DNA from: Planctomycetota bacterium
Lineage (GTDB): Bacteria > Planctomycetota > Phycisphaerae > Phycisphaerales > UBA1924
Direction: 5' to 3'
NCBI GenBank assembly: GCA_014584315.1
Contig: JACTNA010000028.1
Coordinates: 1 to 64,000 of the forward strand
DNA length: 64,000 nucleotides
Shown here in pieces: positions 17,031 through 25,415 of the stretch. The notes beneath the pieces were generated by a model that did no database searches, was not told where the DNA came from, and was given only the letters and a program-made list of their open reading frames with translations. Made by a program: the position numbers and the translations under genes. The first letter of the stretch is position 1; every line of letters starts with the position of its first letter.

Positions 17031-18872
17031 TCAGACCGCCGACTCGGTCACCCGCAGGACCTCCTGCACGGTGGTCAGGCCCTTGGCGACCTTGGCCATG
17101 CCGTCGTCCCGCAGCGAGACCATGCCCCGTTCGAGGCACATGCGTCGGAACTCGGAGACGTTCGGGTTCCGTGCGATCACGTCCCGCAACTGGTCGTCCA
17201 CGACGAGCAACTCGTACACGCCCACGCGCCCCGCGTAGCCCGTGTTCCGGCAGCGGTCGCACCCGTGGGCCGCCCAGACGGAGTCGGCGTTCAGCCCCAT
17301 CATGGTCAGGTACTCGGCCATCTCCCCGTCCGGCGGTTCCTGCGCCTTGCACTGCGTGCAGAGCCGGCGCACCAGGCGCTGGGCGAGCACCGCGTTCACC
17401 GCCGCCCCGACCAGGAACGGCTCGATGCCGATGTTCACGAGGCGCGTGATCGAACTCGGCGCGTCGTTGGTGTGCAGCGTCGAGAGCACCAGGTGCCCGG
17501 TCAGGGCGGCCTGCACGGCGACGTGGGCCGTCTCCTGGTCGCGGATCTCGCCCACCATGATGACGTCCGGGTCCTGGCGCAGCAGGGCGCGGAGCGCGCG
17601 CGCGAACGACATCCCGATCCGGTCGTGCGTCTGCGTCTGCGTGATGCCCTCGAGGTGGTACTCGATGGGGTCCTCGACCGTGGAGATGTTCAGTTTGTTC
17701 TTGTCCAGTTGCCGGAGCGAGGAGTAGAGCGTCGTCGTCTTGCCCGAGCCGGTCGGGCCGGTCACCAGGACGATCCCGTGGGGCGCGTTCACCTGCCGCC
17801 GCCACAGTTCCAGCGTGTTCTCGGCGAAGCCGAGGTCCTCCATCTGCACGTTGATCGACCGCGTGTCCAGCAGGCGCATCACCGTCTTCTCGCCCGCGGG
17901 CGTCGGGATGGTGGACATGCGCAGGTCGAGTTTCCGCCCCTGCACGGTGCACCGGATGCGCCCGTCCTGCGGCAGGCGGCGCTCGGAGATGTCCAGGTTC
18001 GCCATGATCTTCAGGCGGCTCGTGATCGCGGCCGACATGGAGACGGGGGGGTTCATCATCTCGAAGAGCACGCCGTCGATGCGGAACCGGACCTTGAGTT
18101 TCTTCTCCGACGGCTCGACGTGGATGTCGCTCGCCCCCTCCTTCACCGCCGTCTGGATGATGTAGTTCACGTAGCGGATGACCGGGCTTTCGCCCGCCTG
18201 CTGCTCGAGATCGACCTCGTTGGCCTGCTTGGCGGCGTCGACCTCCACGTCCGACTCGTCCACGTCCTCGAGGATGGCGGACAGGTCCGGCTCGGGCTGG
18301 TCGGACTGGCCGATGATCTCGAGCGCGGCCCGCACCTCGAACGCCGTCACGATGACCAGTTTCACCGAGTGCACGCCCAGCCGCGAGCGGATCTCGTCGA
18401 GCAGGAACACGTCGTCCGGTCGCGTGGCGCCGATGACGACGCGCGTCCCCTCGGTGCGCAGCGGCACGACGAGGTGCTGCTTGCAGAACTCCCCCCCGAG
18501 CCGCTGGAGGAGCCGCCCGTCGAACCCGCCGTCCAGCCCACGGTCCAGGTCGATCCGCTCGAACGGGACGCCCGCGAGTTCCGCGATGGCCCGCTGCACC
18601 TCCGCCTCGTCCACGCCCTGCTCGATGAGCACGTCGGCGAGCCGACGCCCCGGCGACTGGCGGATCACCTGCTCGGCGGAGGTGAGACGCTCCCGCTTCA
18701 CCACGCCCCGAGCGATCAGCAGGTCGCCCAGGCCGCGCGACTCGTCGAGCGACGGCTCGTCGTCGGGCGAGTAGAGGTCGGTCATCGCCGCGTCGTCGCG
18801 CGCGGGCGGCTCCGACCGCGCCGGCTCGGCTGCGAGTTCGTTCAGCAGGTCGTCGGCGCGGCGCTTCGCCAT
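17031..18872 (-). CDS. pilB: PilB/GspE-family assembly ATPase
   Basis: The 613-residue hexameric ATPase has an N-terminal MshEN/GspE_N-type domain (LLIARGVVKRERLTSAEQ), a linker, and the motor domain: GPTGSGKT (372-379), Asp box TVEDPIEY, Walker B DVIMVGEIRDQETA and His box LSTLHTNDA. A tetracysteine zinc motif is present (C505, C508, C538, C541). This set defines extension ATPases of type IV pili or type II secretion. It is the last gene of a pilM-N-O-P-like cluster on the same strand, 22 bases after the preceding stop. No retraction ATPase or PilC lies in the window. Confidence 0.9.
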   Translation of the reverse strand: MAKRRADDLLNELAAEPARSEPPARDDAAMTDLYSPDDEPSLDESRGLGDLLIARGVVKRERLTSAEQVIRQSPGRRLADVLIEQGVDEAEVQRAIAELAGVPFERIDLDRGLDGGFDGRLLQRLGGEFCKQHLVVPLRTEGTRVVIGATRPDDVFLLDEIRSRLGVHSVKLVIVTAFEVRAALEIIGQSDQPEPDLSAILEDVDESDVEVDAAKQANEVDLEQQAGESPVIRYVNYIIQTAVKEGASDIHVEPSEKKLKVRFRIDGVLFEMMNPPVSMSAAITSRLKIMANLDISERRLPQDGRIRCTVQGRKLDLRMSTIPTPAGEKTVMRLLDTRSINVQMEDLGFAENTLELWRRQVNAPHGIVLVTGPTGSGKTTTLYSSLRQLDKNKLNISTVEDPIEYHLEGITQTQTHDRIGMSFARALRALLRQDPDVIMVGEIRDQETAHVAVQAALTGHLVLSTLHTNDAPSSITRLVNIGIEPFLVGAAVNAVLAQRLVRRLCTQCKAQEPPDGEMAEYLTMMGLNADSVWAAHGCDRCRNTGYAGRVGVYELLVVDDQLRDVIARNPNVSEFRRMCLERGMVSLRDDGMAKVAKGLTTVQEVLRVTESAV

Positions 18873-18894
18873 CGGGCCTCCTCGCGTCCGGCGT

Positions 18895-19629
18895 TCAGTT
18901 GCGGCGCGGCGCGGCGCGCGGCGGCGTGCGCGGCTGCGACGAGGGCGTGCCGAACTCGAGGACGAACTCGGTGCCCTCCGCGACGAGCACGACCTTCCGG
19001 CCCTCGATCAGCGTGACCTTGAACCCCCCTTCGAGCGTGTCGCCCACGCGCACCAGCTTGCCGCTGATGCGGGCGATCGGCATCGTGCCGCCCATGATGC
19101 CCTGCAGCTCGAACCGCCCGAACGCGGCCTGCAACTCGCGCGCGCGACGCTCGCGCTCGAGGCGCTGCTCTTCCTCCAGTTTCGCCTGGCGTGCGGCCTC
19201 GGCCCGGGCCTGCGCCTCGGGGTCGTCGGCCACGACCGGCGTGCCCGCCTCGGTGCGCAGGCGGAACGGGTCCTTGTCGATCACCTCCGCGGGCACCTGC
19301 ACCGCCCGCTTGCTCCGCTCCAGGTCCGCGAGCAGGCGCGGCGAGACCTCCGTGCCGCCCGACGCGCCGGGCTTGAAGTCCAGCACCAGCCCCGCGAGCG
19401 CTGCGCCCGGCCCCATCCCGATCGCGCGCATCGCGAAGATGCCCGCCGCCGCGCCGAGCAGCACCAGCGCGGCGACCACCACGCGGCGCGGCCCGCGCTT
19501 GGCGGTCGCGTCGAAGGGGTCTTCCTCGCCGGGCGAACCCTCGGAGAGCATCGACACGCCGAGCGGCATGAGGGGGGCGTCTTCCGGGGTCGCCTCGGGG
19601 GCGTCGTGCTCGGCTTCGCGTTGGCTCAC
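18895..19629 (-). CDS. PilP/GspC-like inner-membrane assembly protein
   Basis: The 244-residue protein has a short cytosolic N-terminus, one transmembrane helix (VVVAALVLLGAAAGIFAM), a charged coiled-coil (QARAEAARQAKLEEEQRLERERR) and a C-terminal beta domain (FELQGIMGGTMPIARISGKLVRVGDTLEGGFKVTLI). The last part matches the HR/PilP fold that links the inner-membrane platform to the secretin. The GTG start at 19629 overlaps the pilO stop (GTGA) and has GGAGG upstream; the ATG starts further in would lose this. Pro-rich tail at the end. Confidence 0.7.
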   Translation of the reverse strand: MSQREAEHDAPEATPEDAPLMPLGVSMLSEGSPGEEDPFDATAKRGPRRVVVAALVLLGAAAGIFAMRAIGMGPGAALAGLVLDFKPGASGGTEVSPRLLADLERSKRAVQVPAEVIDKDPFRLRTEAGTPVVADDPEAQARAEAARQAKLEEEQRLERERRARELQAAFGRFELQGIMGGTMPIARISGKLVRVGDTLEGGFKVTLIEGRKVVLVAEGTEFVLEFGTPSSQPRTPPRAAPRRN

Positions 19630-20162
19630 TTGCGCTCCTCCTGGAAGAAGATGCTCAGCGTGAACGAGATCGTCACTTTCCCGTCGTCGCGGGCGGACCG
19701 CCGGAGGTGGAAGTCGGAGATGCGCGTGATGCGGGGCAGCCGCTCGAGCCGCTGCAGGAACTCGTAGTACCCGCGGAAGTCCCCGCCCGACTGCACCTCG
19801 ATCGGCTGCTCCCAGTACGTGGCGGCCTCGATGGGCTTGCCCGACTTGAGCGCGGGCACGTCCAGCCCGGACTCCACCGCCAGGTCCGAGATCTGCCGGA
19901 CGATGTGGTCCAGTTCCTTGTTGGTCGGCAGCCGCGCCTCGATCTCCTCGATCGACGACGCGATCTGCGCGTTCGCCCGCTCGAGGTCCGCGTTGCGCGA
20001 CGTCTCCTGCTCCAGTTTGCGGAGCGTCTCCCGCTTCAGCCCGATCTCCTGCACCGCCGACGCGATCTCCGCGTTCTGCGGGCGGAAGACGAAGAACCAC
20101 GCCGCCAGCGGGATCGCCAGCACGAGCGCGAGCAGGGCGAACTCACGGATGCCTAACCGCAT
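19626..20162 (-). CDS. pilO: Type IV pilus assembly protein PilO
   Basis: A 178-residue bitopic protein: an N-terminal transmembrane helix (FALLALVLAIPLAAWFFVF), a coiled-coil (LKRETLRKLEQETSRNADLERANAQ), then a ferredoxin-like domain with YYEFLQRLERLPRITRISDFHL, a hallmark of PilO. It pairs with PilN in the periplasmic alignment subcomplex. The start is three bases after pilN and its stop overlaps the next GTG, indicating tight co-translation. Confidence 0.85.
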   Translation of the reverse strand: MRLGIREFALLALVLAIPLAAWFFVFRPQNAEIASAVQEIGLKRETLRKLEQETSRNADLERANAQIASSIEEIEARLPTNKELDHIVRQISDLAVESGLDVPALKSGKPIEAATYWEQPIEVQSGGDFRGYYEFLQRLERLPRITRISDFHLRRSARDDGKVTISFTLSIFFQEERK

Positions 20163-20165
20163 GGG

Positions 20166-20963
20166 TCACTCTCCCTCCGGCGACGCCGCCGACGCCTGCG
20201 GCACACGCGCCGGCGCGACCATCGCCTCCAACTCGACCTCCCGCGCGTTCCCCACCTGACGCGGGTCCGCGTCGTCGCGCAGCCGCGCCACGATCTCGAA
20301 CCGGCGGAGGTCCAGCGTGTCCAGCGTCGTCTGCGCGATGTAGAGCAGTTCCACGTTGCTCAGCAGCGGAGACTGCTGCAGCAGGCGCAGGTAGTCCGCC
20401 ACCTGGTTGTTGTCCGACGCCACGCCCACGATCGTCAGCGAGTACTCGAACCGCGGCGGCTCCACCTTCGGCGGCTCGGTCGGCTTCGTCGGGGCGGCCA
20501 CGCCCGGCTTGCTCAGCGAACGCGACGCCGCGGGCTTCGCCTTCGGGTCCGGCGGGGGCGCGGCCATCTTGATCCGCTTCGACTGCAACTTCACCTCCAG
20601 CAGCGTCACGCCGCGGGGCAGCGCGGTCACCATCTCCGCCAGCAGCACCGACCGCGGCACCGGCTCGAGCAGCGCGGTCGTGATCCGCGCCTTGTCCAGC
20701 ATCTGCGTCCGCTGCGCCTCCAGGCTCTTGAGTTGCTCCAGTTTCACCGCCGCCTGCTCGTACTGCGCGTTGATCGCCCGCTGGTCCGAGCGCACGGACG
20801 ACCAGCGCTGGTTCGTCACGAGGAACGCGCCCACCACGCCCAGCATCACCGTGAAGAACAGCGCCAGCGTCAGCGCATAGAACCGTCCCTCGGTCTTGCG
20901 CTCGACGTACTCGGCGGGCAGGAAGCCCCGTGATCCGGCGTCCGGTCGCTTGAAGTCGTCCAT
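20166..20963 (-). CDS. pilN: Type IV pilus assembly protein PilN
   Basis: The 265-residue protein has a short N-terminal cytoplasmic segment with GFLPAEYVERK (the PilM-binding NLLP-like position), a transmembrane helix (FYALTLALFFTVMLGVVGAFLV), a coiled-coil and a C-terminal PilN domain (LLAEMVTALPRGVTLLEVKLQSKRI). A Pro/Ala/Lys insertion separates the two beta halves. It follows pilM by ten bases. Confidence 0.8.
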   Translation of the reverse strand: MDDFKRPDAGSRGFLPAEYVERKTEGRFYALTLALFFTVMLGVVGAFLVTNQRWSSVRSDQRAINAQYEQAAVKLEQLKSLEAQRTQMLDKARITTALLEPVPRSVLLAEMVTALPRGVTLLEVKLQSKRIKMAAPPPDPKAKPAASRSLSKPGVAAPTKPTEPPKVEPPRFEYSLTIVGVASDNNQVADYLRLLQQSPLLSNVELLYIAQTTLDTLDLRRFEIVARLRDDADPRQVGNAREVELEAMVAPARVPQASAASPEGE

Positions 20964-20973
20964 CGGGGCCTCC

Positions 20974-22209
20974 TCACAGGTCCGTCGGGCTGAGGCACAG
21001 CCCCAGCGCGACGGCCCAGCCCGGCTGCGGCTGCGAAAGGTCAACGCCCACCGCGCGCTCCTCGCCCGTGCGCGCCAGGCGCGCCAGCGGGTCGGCGACC
21101 TGCGCCGGCACGCGCAGCGCGCGCGCCACGTGCTGGCACAGCCCGCGGTGACGCGCCTCGCCCCCCACGAACACCGCGTTGTCGATCCGCCGTCCGAAGA
21201 GCGACTCGTGGTACCGCAGGCACAGGCCCACCTCGTCCGTCAGGATCTCCACCTGCTCCGAGAGCGACACGCCCCGCGGCGAGGTCGGCGCCTCGGGCTG
21301 CTCGTCCAGGCTCGGCGTCAGGCCGGGCGCGATCGCCCGCTCGCGCCGGTCCTCCTCGACCGCGACGCCCCCGGCGTGCGACGGCGCGCCCACCGCCGCC
21401 GGCTCGGGCCGCGGTCGTGCCGCCGGCGACACCAGATCGTTCATCGACAGCCGCGCCGTCCGCGCCCGCTCCAATCGGCAGCCCAACTGCTCCGCGACCG
21501 CACGGTCCAGCAGCAGCCCGCCCGCGTTGATGACGCGCGTGAAGACCAGTTCGCGCCCGTGCGCGATCACCGCCCGCGTCCCGCCGCACCCGACGTCGAG
21601 ATAGAGCGTCGCCCGGGCCTTGTCCTCGGCGCGGCGCGTCACGTAGTCGAACGCCCGCAGCAGCGCGGTGAACTCCGCGTGCATCCCCACCGGTTCGAGT
21701 TTCGCGCTCTTGAGCGCGTGCATCAGCCGGTTCACCACCTCGCGCCCGGTGGCCAGGCAGATGACCTCGCTCTTGCCGCCGCCCACCCGCTCCGCGCCCG
21801 GCACCTCGTAGCACCGGTACACCAGGCGTGACGGGTCGCGCCCCAACTGCTCCGCCAGCATCAACTCGACCATCGACGACATCGGCGCATCGTCCGCACG
21901 CGCGAACTGCGCGTGCTTGCAGAACGTGTGCGACGACGGGATGGCGCACACCGCCCGCTTCGCGCGGATCCCCGCCGACCGCACCAGCCCCGGCAACTGC
22001 TCCGCCTGGAACTCCAGCCGCTTGCGCGGGTCGTCGAGCAGCGCCTCGGGCGTCGCCAGGCACGCCGCCGCGACGAGGTGCGGCGTCTCGCCCGGCGCGA
22101 TCTGCAAGACCTTCAGCGACGCCGTCCCGAAGTCCACCGCGACCGGCGGCCCGGGCTGCTTCACCAGCCCCAGCGCCCCGACCTTGCTGCCCAGACCGCG
22201 AAACGCCAT
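20974..22209 (-). CDS. pilM: Type IV pilus assembly protein PilM (actin-like)
   Basis: An actin/FtsA-fold cytosolic protein of 411 residues. Phosphate-1 is VAVDFGTASLKVLQ, and ATLYLDVGCGGTRAVIAHG gives the phosphate-2 region, with AVFVGGEARHRG as the adenosine motif. PilM binds the N-terminus of PilN. A low-complexity loop of about 60 residues (RPRPEPAAVGAPSHAGG and following) is inserted before the last subdomain. The ATG at 22209 follows GGGAGGTGAG. It is the first gene of the pil operon; 194 bases without a gene separate it from the metallo-beta-lactamase-like gene. Confidence 0.85.
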   Translation of the reverse strand: MAFRGLGSKVGALGLVKQPGPPVAVDFGTASLKVLQIAPGETPHLVAAACLATPEALLDDPRKRLEFQAEQLPGLVRSAGIRAKRAVCAIPSSHTFCKHAQFARADDAPMSSMVELMLAEQLGRDPSRLVYRCYEVPGAERVGGGKSEVICLATGREVVNRLMHALKSAKLEPVGMHAEFTALLRAFDYVTRRAEDKARATLYLDVGCGGTRAVIAHGRELVFTRVINAGGLLLDRAVAEQLGCRLERARTARLSMNDLVSPAARPRPEPAAVGAPSHAGGVAVEEDRRERAIAPGLTPSLDEQPEAPTSPRGVSLSEQVEILTDEVGLCLRYHESLFGRRIDNAVFVGGEARHRGLCQHVARALRVPAQVADPLARLARTGEERAVGVDLSQPQPGWAVALGLCLSPTDL

Positions 22210-22403
22210 CGCCCGCTCACCTCCCGGCGTGCCCGAACCGCAAGCCCTCGGCGCGCGCGGCACGCCCGCCGAAGCCAGCATCGGATCGTCCGGCCGCTCC
22301 CTTCACCCCGCCTCAGAGACCCCCCGGAGTTCCGAGCCGAACCCTTCGGCGCAGCCCGATCCGCCCGCGCACCCCGCACAACCCCACCCCGATGCCCGCC
22401 CCC

Positions 22404-23078
22404 TCACATCGGCCCACGCGTCGGGTTCAGCACGATGTTGTCCCGCCCCGGCACCAGCACGTCCGCGATCTCCACCGCCTCCTGGAAACTCTCCAGCGCC
22501 TTCTCGGGATCAGCGCACCGCGTCGGCACCCGGCCCTGCTCCAGGTGCTCCACCGTCGGGATCGCGTCGCCGCAGATCAACGTCGTCCGCGCCCCCGATA
22601 CCAGCAGCCCGCACGTCCCCGGCGTCACGCCCGGCAACGGGAAGAGGTCCACGCCGCGCTCGAGCCGATCGGGCGCGGGCCGGCACCGTCGCAGCAGCGC
22701 GACGCGGTACTCCAGTTCCGCCCGCGCATCCTCCTCGGCGTCCGCCGCGTCGGCCAGCAGGCGCGCCAGCGGCACGCCGACGCCCTCGCGCTCCGCCTCG
22801 GCGATCAGCCACTCCGCGCCTTCGAACGCCTCGATGCCGCGGCAGGTGTCCGCCTGGAAACTCGTGAGGAAGACGTGCGTCACGTCGCCCGGCGTCAACC
22901 CCGCCCGCTCGTCCAGCCGCGCCTCCACCGCCGACCCCGGCAGGCCCGGATCGACGAGGATGACCGCGTCGCCCGCGCGCACGAGCGTCGTCGTCGCGTG
23001 CCCGGTGCGCACGCGCCGACGCTTGTCCCGCAGCGGGTGCTCCGCCAGCGTGCCGATGCTGATGACACGAACCTCCAC
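22404..23078 (-). CDS. Metallo-beta-lactamase-fold protein lacking metal ligands
   Basis: The fold is recognisable: VILVDPGLPGSAVEARL, a strand-loop VTHVFLTSFQADTCRGIEAF, then LPGVTPGTCGLLVSG and TTLICGDAIPT. In active enzymes the loop would read THxHxDH and the second site GHTPGH; here the histidines are replaced by Ser, Gln, Thr, Val and Thr, leaving only Asp. The protein is probably not a metal hydrolase and may bind a ligand or act structurally. The start is GTG with GGGTGGAGG context. It lies 22 bases downstream of coaD on the same strand. Confidence 0.7.
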   Translation of the reverse strand: MEVRVISIGTLAEHPLRDKRRRVRTGHATTTLVRAGDAVILVDPGLPGSAVEARLDERAGLTPGDVTHVFLTSFQADTCRGIEAFEGAEWLIAEAEREGVGVPLARLLADAADAEEDARAELEYRVALLRRCRPAPDRLERGVDLFPLPGVTPGTCGLLVSGARTTLICGDAIPTVEHLEQGRVPTRCADPEKALESFQEAVEIADVLVPGRDNIVLNPTRGPM

Positions 23079-23100
23079 CCGGGGGCCTCCGTTGCGGGTC

Positions 23101-23661
23101 TCAGCGGTCGGCGTGGTCGTTGCGCAGCCGTTCCAGCGCGGGGTGCTTCTCGCGCTTCTTGCGGGCGAGCGCGTCGATCACGGGCGCGGGCACCATCGTC
23201 CGCAGGCGGGCCATGTCGTCGCCCAGCGCGGCGATCTGCCGGATCAGGCTTGAACTCGTGTAGGCGAAACTCTCGCCCGCGACCACGAAGGCCGTCTCAA
23301 GCCCCGCCACCTCGCGGTTGGTCACGGCCTGCTGCACTTCGTACTGGAGGTCGGACAGGTTTCGGATGCCGCGCAGCAGCGCGGTCGCCCCGACCGACCG
23401 GGCGTAGTCCACCGTCAGCCCGCCGTAGGAGTCGACGCGCACCGGCGCCTCGTCCGGTTCCTCCGCCTCCAGGTCCGCCACCAGACGCCTCGCCATGTCC
23501 ACCCGCTCCTCGACCGTGAACAACTGGTCCTTGCCCGGGTGTCGCCCGACCGCCACGATCAACTCGTCGAACAGGCGCCGGCCGCGACGGACCACGTCGA
23601 GGTGCCCGAAACTCATGGGGTCGAACGAACCCGGGAAGACGGCCCTGTGGGTGCGCGGCAT
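23101..23661 (-). CDS. coaD: Phosphopantetheine adenylyltransferase
   Basis: The 186-residue nucleotidyltransferase has FPGSFDPMSFGHLDVV (the (H/T)xGH motif region), VGRHPGKDQLFTVEERVDM, ALLRGIRNLSDLQYEVQQAVTNR and YTSSSLIRQIAALG (the SSS.IR motif). It makes dephospho-CoA from 4'-phosphopantetheine and ATP. Length is slightly over the usual 160 because of a C-terminal basic tail (RKKREKHPALERLR). TAGACT stands six bases before ATG, so the transcript is probably leaderless. Confidence 0.95.
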   Translation of the reverse strand: MPRTHRAVFPGSFDPMSFGHLDVVRRGRRLFDELIVAVGRHPGKDQLFTVEERVDMARRLVADLEAEEPDEAPVRVDSYGGLTVDYARSVGATALLRGIRNLSDLQYEVQQAVTNREVAGLETAFVVAGESFAYTSSSLIRQIAALGDDMARLRTMVPAPVIDALARKKREKHPALERLRNDHADR

Positions 23662-23667
23662 GGGCGA

Positions 23668-23673
23668 AGTCTA
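23668..23673 (-). promoter_or_regulatory. -10 hexamer TAGACT of coaD
   Basis: Minus-strand TAGACT is followed by TCGCCC and ATG. The distance puts the transcription start on the start codon. Confidence 0.4.
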
Positions 23674-23866
23674 CCGCCCAGCCCGCACAGACCGAACGCC
23701 CTCCCCGCCCGGGCGCCGCGCGCCGCTGGCCCGCGGCCGCGCCGTTTGGCAGAGTGGTCTCGGTTCGATGTACGGGCCGTCCTCCGTGCCCGCCGAAGGT
23801 CAGGGGCCTTTCGACCTGCCGCGCCCGATCCGAGCGGAGCCTCACGGGCGACCGATCCCCTGCCAC

Positions 23867-23906
23867 GCCCCGCGCCGGTCGCCTCATCGGTGCGGGGCCT
23901 TTTTCT
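23867..23906 (+). terminator. Intrinsic-terminator-like hairpin on the + strand
   Basis: GCCCCGC pairs with GCGGGGC across a structured 18-base loop and is followed by CTTTTTCT. Genes on both sides are on the minus strand, so the hairpin does not end any annotated transcript. It may terminate an unannotated + strand RNA starting in 23662-23860, or be a repeat of the GGGGCCTTT family. Confidence 0.4.
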
Positions 23907-23924
23907 GCGCGCGCCGGGGGCAGG

Positions 23925-24491
23925 CTACTGCTCGATGACGAACTCGTCGAAGAGCGTCGATTCGCGTCCCTGCGGGTCGGCGGCGCGGAAGACCGCCTTC
24001 AGCAGCAGCCGACGCCGCTCGCCCCGGGGGGTCTCGCCGCGGGCGACGGCCTCGCGCCGCGCGATCATGTCGCGCACCCAGCCCGGCACGCGCCCGAGCC
24101 GCAGGCGGTAGGTCCGGGTCGCGGGGTCGAAGAGCGCGGAGTTCACGTCGGGCTGGGCCATCTCGGGGACGGGCCACGTCGCCTCCTGGCGCAGCGCGCT
24201 GCCGTCGGTCGGGTACGAGAACAGCTGGATTTCCAGCTCGCCGACCGCCTTCACCGCGTCGCCCCAGCGGTCCTTCAACTCGACGTGGCACATGATGACC
24301 TCGCCGTGCTCCGGGTCGCGCGTCAGGTGCGTCAGCGGGTAGATCCGGACGGCTGTTGGCGCGAACGGGTTGCGCGTCGCCGCCATCTCGGAGGGGCCTG
24401 CGTCCGCGCCCGCCGGGGTGATCGCGCACCCGGGCGCGAACGCCAGCATCGCGGCCGACACCATGATCGAGACGGCGACCCTGCGGCTCAT
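23925..24491 (-). CDS. Lipoprotein of unknown function, end of phage-like module
   Basis: A 188-residue protein with a lipoprotein signal: basic start, hydrophobic stretch and LAFAPGC lipobox, so Cys22 or thereabouts would be lipidated. The mature part is beta-rich: TAVRIYPLTHLTRDPEHGEVIMCHVELKDRWGDAVKAVGELEIQLF. It resembles conserved planctomycete lipoproteins that describe physical quantities of a Big/IgG-like fold, but I do not recognise a named family. The start overlaps the preceding gene by ATGA. It is last in the minus-strand run from the portal gene. Confidence 0.6.
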   Translation of the reverse strand: MSRRVAVSIMVSAAMLAFAPGCAITPAGADAGPSEMAATRNPFAPTAVRIYPLTHLTRDPEHGEVIMCHVELKDRWGDAVKAVGELEIQLFSYPTDGSALRQEATWPVPEMAQPDVNSALFDPATRTYRLRLGRVPGWVRDMIARREAVARGETPRGERRRLLLKAVFRAADPQGRESTLFDEFVIEQ

Positions 24492-24805
24492 CGCGGGCCA
24501 GTGTACCGCGCCGGCGCCGGCCCCGTCGCCCTCCCCGACGCCCGACCGCCCGACGCCGACCGCAGCCGCTCGATCGCGCCGCTCAGGTCGCGCACCGCGC
24601 CCTCGACGCCGACCATGGCGCGCGTGTTCGCGTTCACGGTCGAGAGCAGCGCGTCGAGCGACGCCCGCTCGCGCGTCAGGGCCTCGTGGGCCTCGGCCAG
24701 TTGCCGCTCGCGCGCCGCCGCCGACCGACGCTCGGCGAGCCACATCCACCCGATCAGCCCCGCGACGCCGAACTGCGCCACCGCGCCCGCGACCTCCGCC
24801 TCCAT
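24488..24805 (-). CDS. Small membrane coiled-coil protein, holin-like position
   Basis: A 105-residue protein with a short N-terminal hydrophobic helix (VAGAVAQFGVAGLIGWMWLA), followed by a long charged coiled-coil (RSAAARERQLAEAHEALTRERASLDALLS). This architecture is common for phage holin- or spanin-position proteins and for host membrane anchors. Placement between tail-like genes and a lipoprotein supports a phage origin, although no endolysin is nearby. I take the internal ATG 24805; upstream residues come from the heptad repeat. Confidence 0.5.
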   Translation of the reverse strand: MEAEVAGAVAQFGVAGLIGWMWLAERRSAAARERQLAEAHEALTRERASLDALLSTVNANTRAMVGVEGAVRDLSGAIERLRSASGGRASGRATGPAPARYTGPR

Positions 24806-24825
24806 CCGCGCACCTCCACCGCGCA

Positions 24826-24857
24826 CCCCAAGCCCCAAGCCTCAAGCCCCAAGCCTC
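24826..24857 (+). repeat. Heptanucleotide repeat CCCCAAG/CCTCAAG
   Basis: Four exact units of the heptamer (CCCCAAG twice, CCTCAAG, CCCCAAG) plus a degenerate fifth occupy the gap before the tail-like gene. Units of the same family recur inside hisS at 56721. Confidence 0.75.
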
Positions 24858-24862
24858 GCACG

Positions 24863-25243
24863 TCACGCCGCCCTGATCTTCCTGAACACCGCGACGTACG
24901 CCACCGACCGAACGCGCCCGCGGTCCGTGCGGTCGCCCTCGCGCCAGTCGATGAACGTCATGTCGGCCCAGGTGCGCCCGTGCGGGTCGATCAGCGTGCC
25001 GGGCGTCGGCGTCTCCTGGAGTTGGGCGACGATCGCATCGCGGAGCGTCCACAGCGCGCTCTCGCTCGACGCGACCAGCCGACCCGCCACGACCACGTCC
25101 AACTCGCGCAGGCCGATCGGGATCGTCCCCGGCGAGATGTCGCCGAAGTACAGCCGCGTGAGCATCATCTGCCCCTGCCGCCCGAGCGCGAACCGGTGCG
25201 GCCCGCTCCCGAACAGATCAACGCCCTTGAACGAACTGGCCAT
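24863..25243 (-). CDS. Putative phage tail/baseplate-like protein
   Basis: The 126-residue protein has no certain family. It is mainly beta, with GPHRFALGRQGQMMLTRLYFGD and LIDPHGRTWADMTFIDWREGDRTDRGRVRSVAYVAVFRK. The end resembles short tail-terminator or baseplate proteins that describe a coordinate (DPHGRTW) followed by a strand pair. GAGGAGG lies just upstream of ATG 25243. The context (downstream of capsid and neck-like genes) is the only other support. Confidence 0.4.
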   Translation of the reverse strand: MASSFKGVDLFGSGPHRFALGRQGQMMLTRLYFGDISPGTIPIGLRELDVVVAGRLVASSESALWTLRDAIVAQLQETPTPGTLIDPHGRTWADMTFIDWREGDRTDRGRVRSVAYVAVFRKIRAA

Positions 25244-25263
25244 GCGTCCTCCTCAGCGTGAGG

Positions 25264-25396
25264 GAAGTGGCGAAGTGGCAGAGTGCGAAGTGACGAAGTG
25301 ACGGAGTGACAGAGTGACGGAGTGGACGCTCACGGCTCTCGCCTCTTTCTTCGATGCCTTCGCTCTCTTCGCGCCCTTCGCGTTCATTTCGTGCCT
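25264..25396. repeat. Left mosaic repeat: GAAGTGAC array then TTCGCG-type array
   Basis: First come about eight units of an octamer close to GAAGTGAC (25264-25324), then a TTCGCGCCCTTCGCGTTC-like array (25330-25396). The same two families occur in reverse complement and reverse order at 25848-25960, on the other side of the gene at 25416. The array is not a CRISPR: units are shorter and directly adjacent. Confidence 0.7.
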
Positions 25397-25415
25397 CGTT
25401 CTGAGTCCGTCCGTC

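Noticed and set aside
14017-17238. 1073-residue + strand ORF across lptD
   Set aside because: Arg/Val/His-rich, no domains; it is the antisense shadow of a recognised gene in GC-rich DNA.
23745-23785. tRNA-like piece (GGCAGAGTGGTC, then GGTTCGA)
   Set aside because: The D-arm and T-loop-like words are too close together and no acceptor or anticodon stem can be drawn.
25264-25324. CRISPR array
   Set aside because: Units are about eight bases and directly adjacent with no spacers; no cas genes.
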